Below are positions 43,086 through 55,746 of a stretch of 64,000 nucleotides of DNA, in pieces. A model generated the notes under the pieces. The model ran no database searches. It was not told where the DNA came from and saw only the letters and a program-made list of their open reading frames with translations. The DNA comes from Parasitella parasitica. Its lineage: Eukaryota; Mucoromycota; Mucoromycetes; Mucorales; Mucoraceae. The DNA is taken from positions 26,119-90,118 of the forward strand of contig MU619367.1 in NCBI GenBank assembly GCA_025201805.1. The letters are read 5' to 3'. Position 1 is the stretch's first letter. Each line of letters opens with the position of its first letter. The translations under genes were made by a program, and so were the position numbers.

Positions 43086-44352
43086 TTATTGTGCAACATT
43101 AGGATTGGTGGTATTTCTTATCATCTTCGATAAATCGTATTGACGCATTTTCCCAAGAAGAGATCTGCCCTTTTTAAAGTCATCATAGCTTCTAATTACT
43201 CGGGATTGAGGCCCTACAGCTGGTTGAGTGATGAATTTCCAATGTACCAAAACCCATGAAGTATGATATGATAGTTTGTTGTAGTATTCACTGGCTAAAG
43301 AACGGAGAGCGGGAAGATTAGACCAAGGAATCTGATAGAAAAAAAACAAGTTAAAACTACTATTAAAAAAAAAAAGAAACTTAAAACACAACCTTTTGGA
43401 AATCGTGATGTTCATTGTGGTAACCAATATTCATAAAGGGTATGTTCAAGATACCATAGTAAGAATATGTTTCTTGGCCATCGTCAAAGGTATAATGTTC
43501 TTGAACGAAATGAGCGGCTCCAGGATGGAGAGAGTAGCCAAACCAAAGAGACATAAGCAAGTAAAACAGGCCTGTCCAACCACAGTAATACTGAATAATA
43601 GTATCCATGCACACGGTGAAAACAACATTGATAATTTCCCATTTTGAAGGTGTCAAGTTTCTGTCCTTTTGCATGACAGCCCCGCGTACAACATACATAA
43701 TAGGATAGATCATGATCCATAAAAATTTGCATAAAGCATTGCCACGGATCAACGTCTTTTCCCATTCCAGTGGTAAATCCGGATCCATGCCCTCGACGCC
43801 TTGCCATGTGTGATGCTCAATATGATAACGACGAAACGATTGTGCAATTGGTACTGGTAGGGAGACATTGGCTAATAAACCGACATATCTGTTCACCCAT
43901 TTTTGCTTGAAAACCAAGCAATGACAAGCTTCATGAATGATAACGCCGATCATGCTTGTAAGTGTACCACCGATGAAATAAGTTACCAAGCAAAAAACAT
44001 ACCATGGAGGTGACCACACTTTACCAAAGACATAGGCTATCCCCAACTGAGCAACTGTGATAGCAATTGTCACGTATAACGTACGGATATCTGTCCCGTA
44101 TAACTTTTCGACTTCAGGGTACTGTCTCAGAATAGTGTGCTTGCGCTTCAAGTGAGGCTCATCCATGTCATCACGAGCAAAGTCCTCATCAACATAAGGA
44201 ATAGATCTTTTCCAATGACCGACAAACAGAGGGTGTCTTGAATCTGGATGTTTGTCCTCTGGCTCTTCATGATTTTCATCGTCTATCTTGACGGGTCTTG
44301 CTCTGAGAGTACTTGTCTTTTCTTCTTCTGCGTCGCTTGTAAAAGGTGGCAT
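43086..44352 (-). CDS. DES1: Sphingolipid delta-4 desaturase (DEGS/Des1 type)
   Basis: Two exons (44352-43393, 43331-43086) encode 401 residues. A polar N-terminus carries the lipid desaturase N-domain (RHPLFVGHWKRSIPYVDEDF). The three histidine boxes are HEACH, HIEHHTWQ and NEHHDF, with several membrane helices (TLYVTIAITVAQLGIAYVFG, WYVFCLVTYFIGGTLTSMIG and others). It introduces the 4,5 double bond into dihydroceramide in the ER. The conserved PGAAHFVQEHYTFDDGQETY and YSYYGILNIPFMNIGYHNEH stretches place it in the Des1 group rather than acyl-lipid desaturases. A ceramide synthase gene lies 12.6 kb away, giving two steps of one pathway in the window. Confidence 0.93.
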
Positions 44353-44758
44353 TATTGTTTCGTAGAAAAGAAAGAGGGAGGAGGAAAAGAAGAAAGAAAA
44401 GAAAGAAAAAGAGATGTTCAACTAAACAATTAAGGGACAACAAAATAGCAATTTGGAGGACCAATTAAGCTTTGCTAAAGTGGTTTTCGTCCAATAGCAC
44501 CAAAACCTAATTTGATGCCAAGGTTACTCAGGGAGTACAAAAATTTAGCTTGATATGGTGGATCAAGAAATGTACTTTTCTCTGTAGTCTTTTCTCTGTC
44601 ATTTTTGTTCGCCGAATCATGGAATGAAACCATTTCAAGCAGACTAATTCTCTGACCTTACTAGTTTTCTCGAGTCTAGATATATGCGCAACACAAAAAA
44701 AATGCTGTCTTACAATCAAGCATTTATTAAGTGTATGTAGTTTAATATTATCGTCTAT
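44353..44758. other. Intergenic between desaturase and formin
   Basis: Purine-rich 5' leader of the desaturase on one side and formin 3' end on the other. No gene is seen. Confidence 0.5.
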
Positions 44759-47700
44759 TCATTCGTCCTCTTGTAGACTTCTAAGCATATCTTCCGCTGA
44801 AATAAGTGGCATGTGCCCAGAGGATGCTGTGGATGAGATACTGTTTGAACGATATGATCGTCTCATTTCCATCTTGTTCGCAAGGGATTGAGCGTTTCTC
44901 AAGCGCTTCAATCGTTGGCGAACTCGAAGTTGTCTAGACTTATTCTCTGTTTCACCAGATCTTAATTTCTCGAGCAAATCATCCATTAATCGTCGATCAT
45001 TGTCACCTGAAATCGATTCAGAATCTTGACTGCAATTAATGTCGCTGTCCATCATTTTGAGCGTTTTCATTCGCTTCTCTTCCATCTGTTGTCGTCGCTT
45101 CTCGGCAAGTTCTTGTTGACGAGTATAACTGGATTCTTCAATAGCGGATATCTTCCAGCTCGTAATAAACCGAGCAAAGATGTTGAAAAACTCGTCTGGT
45201 CGTTTATTTCGTGGATTTTCTCCATAATATACCATTGTATCTTTCCATTTAGCGTCCATATTGACATATAACGCCTCTAATTCTTCAAACCTGCCAATCG
45301 CTGATGTTTGGAACTCTTCCATTACAGAGTAAAATCGATCATGCTTATCATCTCTCCAGTGGGATTTCAATTCAGCGTTCAAATGCTTTAACCCTTGGCG
45401 CATATCTGCATACTGTTGGACAATATCCGCAATACTCGCCATCACTATACAAGTAGTTTTTCGTTAATATAGCATTGGTGTATAAACAAATATAGAGGTT
45501 TTACCCCGTGCAGCTTCCGTCACATCCTGTAGATCGTTTGTAAAGTTTAGAATTTGAGGGAATTCCCTCCTTATAATGCCAACGAGAACATGTAGCAGAG
45601 TCAATGGAGAAGAATTTGATGCTTTCGTATCTACCAACTAACAAGATCGCGTAAATATCAGTTTTAAATTCATACTTTTTGATAAGTTACCCTATTGATG
45701 CTTTCAATTCTCATGCCAAAAGCCCCACCTTGAATACCCGACGCATTCATGTAGTTGCCTAGGAGCAGGATGACATGCAGTAAATCTCTAAATGACTCCG
45801 AATTCCGTAATGCATCAGATGCAGATAGAACCACCGATAAGCTCTGCTTCAGCTGTTCAAATTTGTCCCAGTATTGAGTCTTAATTAGCATGAATTTGAG
45901 TCTTGACTCGTATCGGTATATCCGCATCATCTCAACTGTAAATTGCTCAGGTTGATCAAGCTTAAGGCAATCGACTGCAGGGCCATTCATGTATTTCTGC
46001 ATTGTATCAAGATCGTCGTCTCGACTTGGTGCGTACGTGATGAGGTTAATCAAAAAGATTTCGTCGCACAACTTGTCATCCATGGCTAGAATATGCTGTG
46101 CAACTTCTTTGTAGGAATCGAAATGTTTAATTTTTGGCATGATGGCAATGTCTTGAAAAAAAAAGAAAAAAAAAAACATAATAAATTATCACTGTTTTCT
46201 TGAGATGATTCTGATCTACTTACTAATATTTTTGCTCTTTTCCTTGCCCAAAAACCGAACAGAGCCATTATTTTCGGTTGTGCGTTGCTTGATGCGTTTA
46301 TTCTCAAGGAAAGTATTGATTTTTGCAGGGAATAGCTCTTCAAGTTTACCAAAAGCGCCCCTTTCATTTAATATCTCTTCTATAGTGTCTTGATGTTGAT
46401 CTTCCACATGCCAAACAGTTTTTTCGGCTGATTTAATGTCTAATTTTTGCCATTGCAGATTCTTGAGCTTGACCTGCGGGTAATGATGCAACTCCTTGCG
46501 TGCAGCTGTTTTGAAGTTGTTTGATGTTGGCACCAGTAATGTCTCTTTTATGAGTTGTGCTGGCGGAGGCGGGGGAGGCGGAGGCGGAGGTGGAGGTGGG
46601 ATAGTTAAAGGTGATTTACTGATGGAAACAGATGGTAATTTGCGGTGCATTGATTTTAAAGGTGGGGGTGGAGGTGGAGGTGGCGGCGGAGGTGGCGGAA
46701 CAAAACCTGGTTTCTCAGTAGTGGGTATATTGCCTGACTCTGGTAATGCTAGTGATGGCGGAGAAGGTGGTGATTCCATTCCGATAACATCACTGTCAGT
46801 ACTTGGCGGGAAATTTAAAGAATTTTGACTTGATGAAGATGTATGGTCTACATGTAAAGCATGAGTTGAAGTAATTTGCTACGACAATAATCGATTTTAC
46901 CATGTGGAGAGTGTGCATGCTGGCCGCTTACTGATCGCTGTTTCTTATGTCGACTTTTAAATGGCCATAAGAACCCAAACGTTCCTGATTTTTGCACTTC
47001 GGGAAATGTTTGAGGAAGGTGTTGCCAGTTGCTTCTAACCAAATGCTATATAGTTCAATGTAAAAGTTAGTTCAATCTACTCGTCTGTTTTTTTTTATTA
47101 TTATTATTATTATTATAAACATTACTCGCTCATCTAAAGATCTTCTTTCAGGATATGTGTTTTTCTTCTCAAGTAAGATTTCTGTAGCAGCATCAGAGGG
47201 AATAGAGTTTGCGTTTATATGCTGCTGCAGCATTGCAATTGTCTCTTTGGATTTCTTCAGCAAATCTCTCAGCGAGTTGTTTTCTTCAATCAAACTTTCA
47301 TTCCTGTTGGAAATGTCTTGCTGCTCTATCTGTGAAGGCAAGATACGCAGCTTTTGCACCTCGTTTTGTAGTGCATCTCTTTCTGCAGCCAATTTTTCAT
47401 ATTGCTTCTTGAGATCATTTGCTTCTATTTCGATCCCCTTTAAGCGGCTTAGATCATTGAAGTTCTGTATAACGGTGCCTACGGCCATGCCAAATGTTGA
47501 TGAGAAATCGTCGAATGTATCATGCTGCCTTCGATTTGTAACAATTTTTTCGATAATTATACTGATCATTCTGAACAACTGACATCTGCAAAATCGCATA
47601 AATCAATTTTTGGACAGAGAAAATAAGAAGAAAAAAAAAATACTTACTTTGTATCTACGTCCCCTTTTATCCAAGATAGATGCTTTAGAACTGATAAAAG

Positions 47701-49570
47701 ATACTCTGTGCCACGTCGAGAGTCTGATATATTCTCTGCAATTAGGTCTAATAGCTCTGACGGTTCTTTCGGTTCGTCGAACTCGACCAACTCACTACCA
47801 AATTCATCTTCCATGTCATTTTCTGCTGCCTCTTTGTAAGATTCAATTTGTATGTTGAGTAAATTGTAATTGAAAGCTTCTAATTTCGGCAATAGTGATG
47901 TCTGAACGCCAGCAGCATCAAACTGATTTCGCATGTAAATCCTATCATATACGTCCGAGGGAATGCTGGTCAGTGCATTGACCAAGATCATGTTGGAAAG
48001 CTAGTATATATAAGTTGATTTATCACTAAACTGATTATATATATATATATATATATATGCACTTACAGCGTATTCCATTAGGTGGCTCTCAGCCAACTTT
48101 TCATTGCTAAGGTATTTATCGTATACAAGTGTCCTTAGCAATACTTTGATCCAAGCATCGTACAAGCCAAGTGTTTTCTTGTATCTTTTCAGTAATTCGA
48201 ACCCGCGAACTACATGTTCATAACCATGAAGGTAGCATAAAAATGCCAGCAATTCACAAACCATTTTCCTTGTTTGCCATTGAGGGCATATAATCGAGAA
48301 AACAACAGCGTGTATGTATTCAGGATGATCCATTACTTCTTTCCCTCCTGCTTTGGTATTTACGATCGCTTTTATGCATTTGATGATTTCTGATTCCAGC
48401 TCCAGCGCAATATCTCGCCTATCCTCGCTATTGTGGTTCAAGTATCCGAGAGCATACGACAGAACATGAAATCCTTTTAGATGAATAAACTTGACAACCC
48501 AGCTATAGTAGCATCCAGAGAATAAGTAAAACAGTATAACCTCTGTGCATAAATCGCCATCTTACTCTATTGATCTGGTTCTTAGACTCACTTCAAGGCT
48601 TGCTGCAATTTTGGGTGTTACGGAACGTAAATTGGGATCGAGGAACTTTCGAACAAAGAACTCTTGAGAGTACTGGTCTACTGCATTGGCATCGTAATAA
48701 TGATCGTTTTTGCCGCTTGGTGTTGTTGGAGATACATGCATGCTTTTAGATCTACTTATGACAGGCGAGTTGTTGTGTGCCGAGCTGTTTTTTATCGAGC
48801 TTTTGTTATGGGCGGTATTCGCAACATTTGTACTGATAGGGTGAAGGGCGCTGGTATGACTCTTGGAAGAGATAGGTGCAGCTGATTTATGTACAGGCGT
48901 TGATATTGATTTTGTAGGTGCGGGGTCATCGACAGTTGGTTTTGTTTGTCGCAAGGCCGATTTACTTTGTGAACTCCTGGTGCTATGATTTACCTGTGAG
49001 CTGGGAAGTCGACTAATATCTATGCTTGCTCTTTCAGCTGCAGCTTCATAAAGTCTGCTGTGTCTGATGCCAGATGCCAAAAGCTCGGCTTGATGATCTT
49101 GATTGATCATGAGCCATTTCTTTTCCACTTGCCAGTTTTCCATGTTTTGTTTGATGTTGGGATCATGAATGCCTCGACGTTCCTAAAGCATCCATTAGGT
49201 GCCTTACTTTTATTGTGGATATATAATGGTATATACCAGCATGTCATCAAAAAGAGCGTTAACATCCGCCTCCGATGGGAGGCCTTTGCCACGAGCAAAG
49301 TTATGTTCAGCAGAGCCAGCTTCGAATGAAGAACTCTTTGGTATGATGGATTGCTGTCGTATATTAGCTGTTGCGGTTTGTATGTGTTAATATAGCAGAG
49401 TGCGAATTTATGCGAATATTGCACATGAAGTTACCATGGCGACTGTTAGGATGCATGGTCAATGCTCTTTTGACATTTGATGATTTACCACGAAGTGTCC
49501 TTGTTGGTGGAATAGGATCATCAGAAGCTCTCTTTTTCTTTTTATTAAAACGCTCAAACAATCCTTCCAT
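44759..49570 (-). CDS. Diaphanous-type formin
   Basis: Eleven exons (49570-49435, 49367-49237, 49182-48566, 48502-48067, 48000-47648, 47585-47126, 47045-46901, 46847-46224, 46151-45691, 45637-45505, 45444-44759) sum to 1393 residues. The N-terminus has a GTPase-binding/FH3 region (FVRKFLDPNLRSVTPKIAAS, VVKFIHLKGFHVLSYAL, NALTSIPSDVYDRIYMRNQF), then coiled coil (LKKQYEKLAAERDALQNEVQ). FH1 has two runs of about 13 Pro. FH2 shows LKNLQWQKLD, FDSYKEVAQHILAMDDKLCD and LLLGNYMNASGIQGGAFGMR. A C-terminal DAD-like MPLISAEDMLRSLQEDE ends the protein. It nucleates and elongates actin cables downstream of Rho at growing tips. Introns hold (AT)n and (TTA)n tracts. There is one frame throughout. Confidence 0.93.
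48041..48058. repeat. (AT)n microsatellite in formin intron
   Basis: About nine AT units next to the donor of the intron at 48001-48066; a second simple tract, (tta)n, lies at about 47095-47115 in the intron at 47046-47125. Confidence 0.8.
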
Positions 49571-49715
49571 CGTTTCAAAATCGAGAATGAGAAGAAGAAG
49601 AAAAAAAGAAGAGAAAAATGAGAAACTGAGACAAATCACTCTTTAATCTCTCCACCTTTGAAAAAAAAAAAAAGTGGTACTTCCACAGCAAAAATTCTTT
49701 TTTTTTTTATTGCAA

Positions 49716-52712
49716 CTATAAATGGCTTTCGTAAACCCGAGTTGTCCATTTCTCTCTATCATTCATGATGAGAGCAGCTTCCAGAACATCCCATATATTC
49801 TTTGCAAATACAAATTCAATGTCTTCCTTTAGCTTCTCGGGAACATCTTGTTCGACATCTTTGCGATTGCGGAAGGGTAAAATAATTTTACGAATACCTG
49901 CACGATGAGCTGACACAACCTTTTCTTTAATGCCTCCTACAGGTAATACTTGGCCTCTTAGCGATATTTCACCAGTCATTGCGGTTGTAGGAGGGACGTG
50001 ATAGCCTGAAAATAGTGATACAAGCGAGCTGACCAAAGTTACGCCTACAATTACGAAATGGTTATATTTTCATATTTTTAAAGCGCCATTTCTTCTCACC
50101 AGCACTGGGCCCATCTTTTGGAACAGCACCGCCGGGAACATGGATATGAACATCATGCTTCTCTACAAGATTAGCGTCCTCATTTTGCACAATTTTCAAC
50201 GCAAAGGCATGCGATTTAACCCAAGTTAATGCAAGCTTTGCAGATTCTTTGATTACGTCGCCCAAAGAACCTTGTGTGAATGCAAATAGAAGCATATGAT
50301 GAGTTTTCTCGTGATGCTGAAAAAAAAAAAAAATAGGAAATACCTGTCAATTGAAGGTCTCCATGGCCGGGCATCTTGGTTGATTCAATGAATAGGATGC
50401 CACCATTACCACTGCCAGAATAAGCCAAGCCAGTAACAACGCCTGGGAGAGGCTCCCTTTCAGCAACTTCCTTCTCGAAAAAGGCCATCTAACCTCCATA
50501 TTAGTCTATCTATTTGAAAACAGAGCTCTCTGATAAACTTACGCCCAAAATTGCCTCAACATCTGACAGTGATACCTCTGGATCATATTGAGATTCGGTA
50601 TTGGCTTCTCTGAAGTTGGCCAATTCTACACATTTAGCACGAACAATGGAAGCTATCGTTCTTTCCAAACTTCGAACGCCACTTTCACGGGTATAATTTT
50701 CGGCAATTTTCAAAAAGACATCATCAGACATTTGAACTTGGTCCTTTTCAAGGCCATGAGCCAACAGCTGCTTTGGTAGTAAATGAGATTTGGCAATGTA
50801 TAGCTTCTCTTCGAATGTATATCCATTCAAAGTAATCAACTCCATTCGATCCAGTAGCGGTTCTGGGATGCTTTCCACATTATTGGCAGTGGCAATAAAC
50901 AGAACGCTTGACAAATCAAAGGGCACATTGACGAAATGGTCAGAGAAGCTATTGTTCTGCTCCGGATCCAACACCTCCAATAGAGCAGCAGCAGGATCGC
51001 CGTAATGAGATGATTGCGCAAGCTTATCAATCTCATCCAGTAGGAAGAGAGGGTTATTTACTTTGCATTTTCTCAAGCCTTGGATGATCAAGCCCGGCAT
51101 CGCTCCCACATAAGTTCTTCGATGGCCTCTATATTGCAATTCACACAAACCTTATTAGAAATCAAATATACAATGCGGGTTGCATATACCTCATTTCTGC
51201 TTCATCACGCACACCACCCAATGAAATACGATGGAACTCACGGCCAAGCGATGAGGCAATTGACTTTCCAAGTGATGTCTTTCCCACGCCCGGCTATAAT
51301 ACCGCTTAGTTGATTGATAATCGTCATTGTTTTGTGCACTTACAGGTCCAACAAAGCAAATAATAGGTGCCTTTAGATCACCTTTGATCTTGATGACGGA
51401 CAAATACTCGATAATCCTCTTTTTGACGTGGTCCAAGCCGAAATGATCGTCTTGCAGCTTTTGTTTGGCCTGCTTTATATCAATGAGATCTTCTGACTTT
51501 TTGTTCCATGGTAAATCAGCTAGAAGTTCGAGATAGTTGCGAGCAACAGCATATTCGCTGGATGCAGGCTGCAATTTCTTGAGACGTTTCAATTCTCGTT
51601 GAGCAACAGTCGATGCCTCTTCTGGTAAATCGGCCTCTTCGATTCTGTGGCCTAATTGCTCCAATTCATCTTCATCTTTCTCGCTATTGGAGCTATCACT
51701 CTCTCCAAGTTCTTTTTTAATAGCTTCCAACTAGTTCCTAGTGCATCAGTTACAAGGAACCAGACTAAATGTAATGCGGTGCATCATGTACCTGTTGACG
51801 GAGGTAAAATTCCCTTTGCTTTTTGGTCAATTTGCCTTCTACGCTGGAATGCACTTGTTCCGATATTTTGAGGACCTATGACACAATGTGTCGCTTGTGT
51901 GTGAGTATATACAAGTGGCATCAAATCATTTGCATTACATGAAGTTGGCGAGTCATCCATTCAGATGCTTTCTCCACCCTTTCTTTGAGGTTGGAAGTAG
52001 AAAGCATTGTAAGCTTCTCATCAAAAGATGTTTCGATTACAGAAACTAGCAAATCCGCTAATACTGGAGGGGGGACTGAGTCGATCAATTTGGCTAATTG
52101 CTGAATCAAGTTTTCAGGCATGCGAAGGTCCTTCATTTTAGCAAGGAACTCTCTTACAAGAGCCTTGAAACGGATAATCTCATCAGTAGCAGCTTCCAAG
52201 TCCTGTTGCTGTTCTTCATTGTCCATGTATTTCACATTGACATGCAATGTACTGCCCTCGAGTGTCGTAAAACGGTCCACTCTGAAGCGAGACACTCCTT
52301 CGACAAACATTGTAAACGCACCAAGACCAGATCGCTGAATCCTAATAATGCGTGCAGTACAGCCATAGTTGAATAAGCGGCTCTTGTCTTCAGGTTTGAT
52401 AAAGCCTTCATCTTTTAGGGTGGTGCTGGGCTTGTCGTTGCTAGGCGTAGCGCTGTTCTTGGGATCATCAGAATTCTCGTTCTGCTGCTGCTGCTGCTGC
52501 TGCTGTTCTGTTGCCGTGGTAGGGTTAGGATCTCCAGTCAATGGAATACAAGCAACGTAGGTCGGCTTGCGTTGCTCATTAGACCGCAGATGCTTTCGGG
52601 TTAGGGCAACGGCATCCCTGCCTCGCATGTTTACCTTCAACACAACAGATGGTAGCAGGACTTTGTTTTCAAGGGGAATTACAATTAGATTTTCTGATGT
52701 TGCTGCTCTCAT
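49716..52712 (-). CDS. LONP2: Peroxisomal-type Lon protease
   Basis: Eight exons (52712-51939, 51875-51792, 51730-51344, 51293-51190, 51128-50543, 50488-50344, 50270-50100, 50044-49716) give 859 residues. The N-terminal LON domain starts at once ([20 protein letters not shown]) with no mitochondrial presequence; it carries a Q8 insert. The AAA+ module has Walker A GPPGVGKTS (about 414-422) and Walker [11 protein letters not shown]. The protease domain has the Ser749 site PKDGPSAG and Lys792 in GGIKEK, 43 residues apart as in bacterial Lon. The protein ends ESHL, and SHL is a plausible PTS1 signal. These features point to the matrix peroxisomal paralogue rather than the mitochondrial Pim1. Confidence 0.92.
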
Positions 52713-54154
52713 ATTGCGTATTAGTAAAAGTCAAAGCAAAAAAAGGAAAACGAAAAGGAGGAGTGTTGCACTTGCATGTGATGTTTTCTCACAAAAATCA
52801 TCTCTTTTATCTACTAGCCGGTATTTCAAAACCAAACAAACCAATTATGAATGCTTTGTAGCTGCATTGGCAGAATGCCCCATAAACTAATTCTTCTATC
52901 TTTTTGAGCGAAAGCTCGTAATTGTAATAAAAGCTTATAGCATATAGATAGAATGTGAAATGTAAAGGCCTAGCTACTTGATTAATGTAGTAATTCAAGT
53001 GTAGGACAGTACTCGCCAGAATATCACTCTCTTGTCGATCCACCCTGTTGGAAATGGCGCGATAACCATCCACAACATAACATAAGAAATGGCTGTCTGT
53101 TATGCACAATGCCTGTATCCCAGAGTTGCCTTAAGAGCACACAAAGTAGTTATGGAGCCTGTGTGACATTTAGAGCCTTGTTCTGCATTATTGTCTTGGC
53201 TACCCGCTCGTATCAACGCATTTCCATACTACCTATGAGTCTCATGGGCTGCTCCTGAATTGAAAACAAATACCCAACACCAAAAAGCATATCGTACAAT
53301 CTACTACAGTTCAGAAAATTATTTTTAAATGATAGCTCGATTTACGTATTTCGTGTTCAAAGAAATAATAGTATTCGGAAGTTCTATGATTTCAATTGGT
53401 TAAATATTTCAGCTGGTACTTACATTGTTAATCTATCGTTTCACATTCTTAAAAATTAAAATAGAAAGACTCTTTTCTGCAGTTATTACACAACAGAGTT
53501 GAGGCCATATTTGTTCATATAACTTCTGCTAAAATGATTGTGGAACCGCGATCTAACATGGAAAACTTAGCGTTGACTTGGCACTATCTGGCAACAACAT
53601 TGGCTTTTTGATAATAATTTATCATAATATTTAACAAAAAAAAATAATAATAATAATAATTATAAAAATCAGATGTTTGGTCATAGCTCTGTTAAAAAAA
53701 CCGTAGAACCTACAATCTTAATTGCAAAATTGTGGATTATTTATTCCTAAACTGTTACTTCACGAAGATGTGTACGAGACAGAGCGTTAGCGGAGGGTTG
53801 AGCACACGATATCCATTCGCTGTTAAAGGCATAGCCAAGATAATACATGTGCTCTTTGATATGATTGTACAACGTAAAGTATAAATTCCAACATATTCAA
53901 TTGCACATATTCATTTTGTCACATTTGAACAATCCGAAGCTCCAGCAGAGAATCCGAAAAAGCCTAATATTTCTTACCCATCTTATAGGCTCATCGGATT
54001 CGAATTGACGCATAATTGCATGACATGACATTCGTAAAAAGGACATCAACAGGGCGCTTCGATTAATGCAGCCATAAATAACCACACATCAATAATGAAG
54101 AAACCCCCCCCCGGAGTTGGTTTTTGATTTATTGTAGGTGAGTGTATTATATAT
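52713..54154. other. Gene-free interval containing dispersed repeat
   Basis: No gene is seen in 1.4 kb between Lon and chitin deacetylase. It holds the second copy of the repeat described at 2518-2607, a (taa)n tract at about 53644-53660 and a C9 run near 54105. Confidence 0.5.
53517..53710 (+). repeat. Dispersed repeat, second locus
   Basis: 53521-53610 matches 2518-2607 (gctaaaatgat ... gatctaac ... tggaaaacttagcg ... caacaacattggcttt) with few changes. After an A/T-rich spacer, 53665-53708 repeats the start of the unit (atcagatgtttggtcatagc ... ccgtagaacc). No coding content. Confidence 0.7.
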
Positions 54155-55349
54155 TTACATAAACATAGTGACATAGACTACCAAAGTAGCAAATGATAAG
54201 ATATACCCATTAGCTGTGGACTTTGTCATTTGTGAACCAGACTTCGCTTTTGCGTTTTTATCTTTAGTCATTGACGAAGCCTTGGCGGTAGAAGCAGACG
54301 ATGATGAAGCGGCAACAGGAAGCTGCATACTCAGCTTGGGTACAGTGGCAGCATTAGAGGCAGCATTGACAACAGCAGCAGGAGCAACAGCAGCTTCAGG
54401 ATTGATTATGGTATGAGGCTTGTCATCATTATTACATTCAGCAGCAGTAAAGAATTTGTAACCCTTGTTTTTTAACAATTCAATGACTTTGGGGACCTGA
54501 TCAACGGATTGCTTATATAGATCTATTAAATGTACATTAGCAAAGTTAGCATTAGAGCAATATTTGTAGGTTACCGTGCTGTAAACTTATAAATCCAGGA
54601 TCCTCATGAAGGTTCAGACCAGTATCGTTACCTTGAACGGCCATTTTGAAGGAACCTTGAATCAATGAAGAAACTTCACGCAGCATATAGACATCATAAT
54701 CGGTAGGATCGACATTCCAGAGCAAGACTTTGTAACCCATGCTCTTCAAAAGACCCTTTACTCGTGCATCAGCTTCACCAAAGGGAGGGCGAATATAATG
54801 AGGCTTGACACCAATGGCCTTTTCGATAGCTTCTTCAGTTGCCTTTACTTCATAGATGATTTCCTCATTGCTTAAGCTCATTAAATGAGGATGAGAGAAA
54901 GTATGAGATGCAATCTGATGACCAGATTCGTACGCGCGCTTCAGAATTTCAGGATACTGTTGTACATGAGCGCCCATTACACAGAAAGTAGCCTTGACAT
55001 TTTCCTTGTCAAGGAAATCCAATAACTCGCTAGTGTAGTTACTTGGCCCATCGTCAAAAGTAAGTGCCCAATGATGGTCTTGTGGACAGCCGTATATATC
55101 TTCGGGTGCTGGTGCATTTCCGCAACTCTCAAAGCACTCATCGCTATCGGTACCATCGCATGTGGAATCGGGACACACACCGGAACCAACTTTACGGATT
55201 GGAAGTTTTGGGACTGAGCTCATGTCAATACCTTTGAGCCACTCTGGATTTTTGGGGGTTTTAACGTCGTCATAGTCGATTTGGCCTTGCACCAGGGTTG
55301 ACACCATTGCCAGAATAAACGCGCTAGAGATGAATTTCTTGGCAACCAT
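54155..55349 (-). CDS. Chitin deacetylase (CE4 polysaccharide deacetylase), GPI-type
   Basis: Two exons (55349-54575, 54522-54155) encode 380 residues. A signal peptide (MVAKKFISSAFILAMVSTLV) is followed by a Cys-rich spacer (CPDSTCDGTDSDECFESC) and the NodB domain. Motif 1 is TFDDGP (97-102), the metal pair is in SHTFSH (His149, His153), motif 3 is RPPFGE (187-192), and LLWNVDPTDYD and NLHEDPGFISLQH give motifs 4 and 5. It removes acetyl groups from nascent chitin, producing the chitosan typical of Mucorales walls. The C-terminal Ala/Ser-rich tract and hydrophobic GYILSFATLVVYVTMFM end suggest a GPI anchor. Confidence 0.95.
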
Positions 55350-55746
55350 GTTGTTTCTGAAAGGGAATAATTGTGTCGAGTACAAGCAAACGCTACAGCA
55401 CTTGCTTTTTTTATATTCAATCAAGTGGTGTTTGTTTGCAGTGGTTTAATCATATATATAGCCAGTATCTTAATTCTATACCTTAGGAGATTTCCCAAGC
55501 CAATAGTGTGAGCTAACTCTTGTCTTTTCCATGGTTTGAAACAAAACAGAGTTGGAGTAAACCAGAATTTTAAGCTGAAATCATTCCGAACAGCTCAACG
55601 CCGTTTGCAGTTGGCACTAAACGTTGCACGCATCAGAAGCTATACCTGCAGCAACTGAATTGACTTTAAATCATTTACAACCAACAATAATTTCGTGGAT
55701 TGGCACTCCCTTTTTTTTTTATCAATCAACTCTACAATTTTCAACT
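55350..55746. promoter_or_regulatory. Shared divergent promoter region
   Basis: The 397 bp between the chitin deacetylase start (minus) and the kinase start (plus) must serve both genes. A tatatata stretch at about 55453 lies about 100 bp upstream of the deacetylase. No specific operator is evident. Confidence 0.4.

Noticed and set aside
46496-46828. Glycine-rich frame on the plus strand
   Set aside because: It is the complement of the two polyproline runs in the formin FH1 region.
50489-50542. Frame continuing through the Lon intron (SLSESSVFK)
   Set aside because: It replaces the conserved helix before the protease domain; the GT-AG intron restores it.
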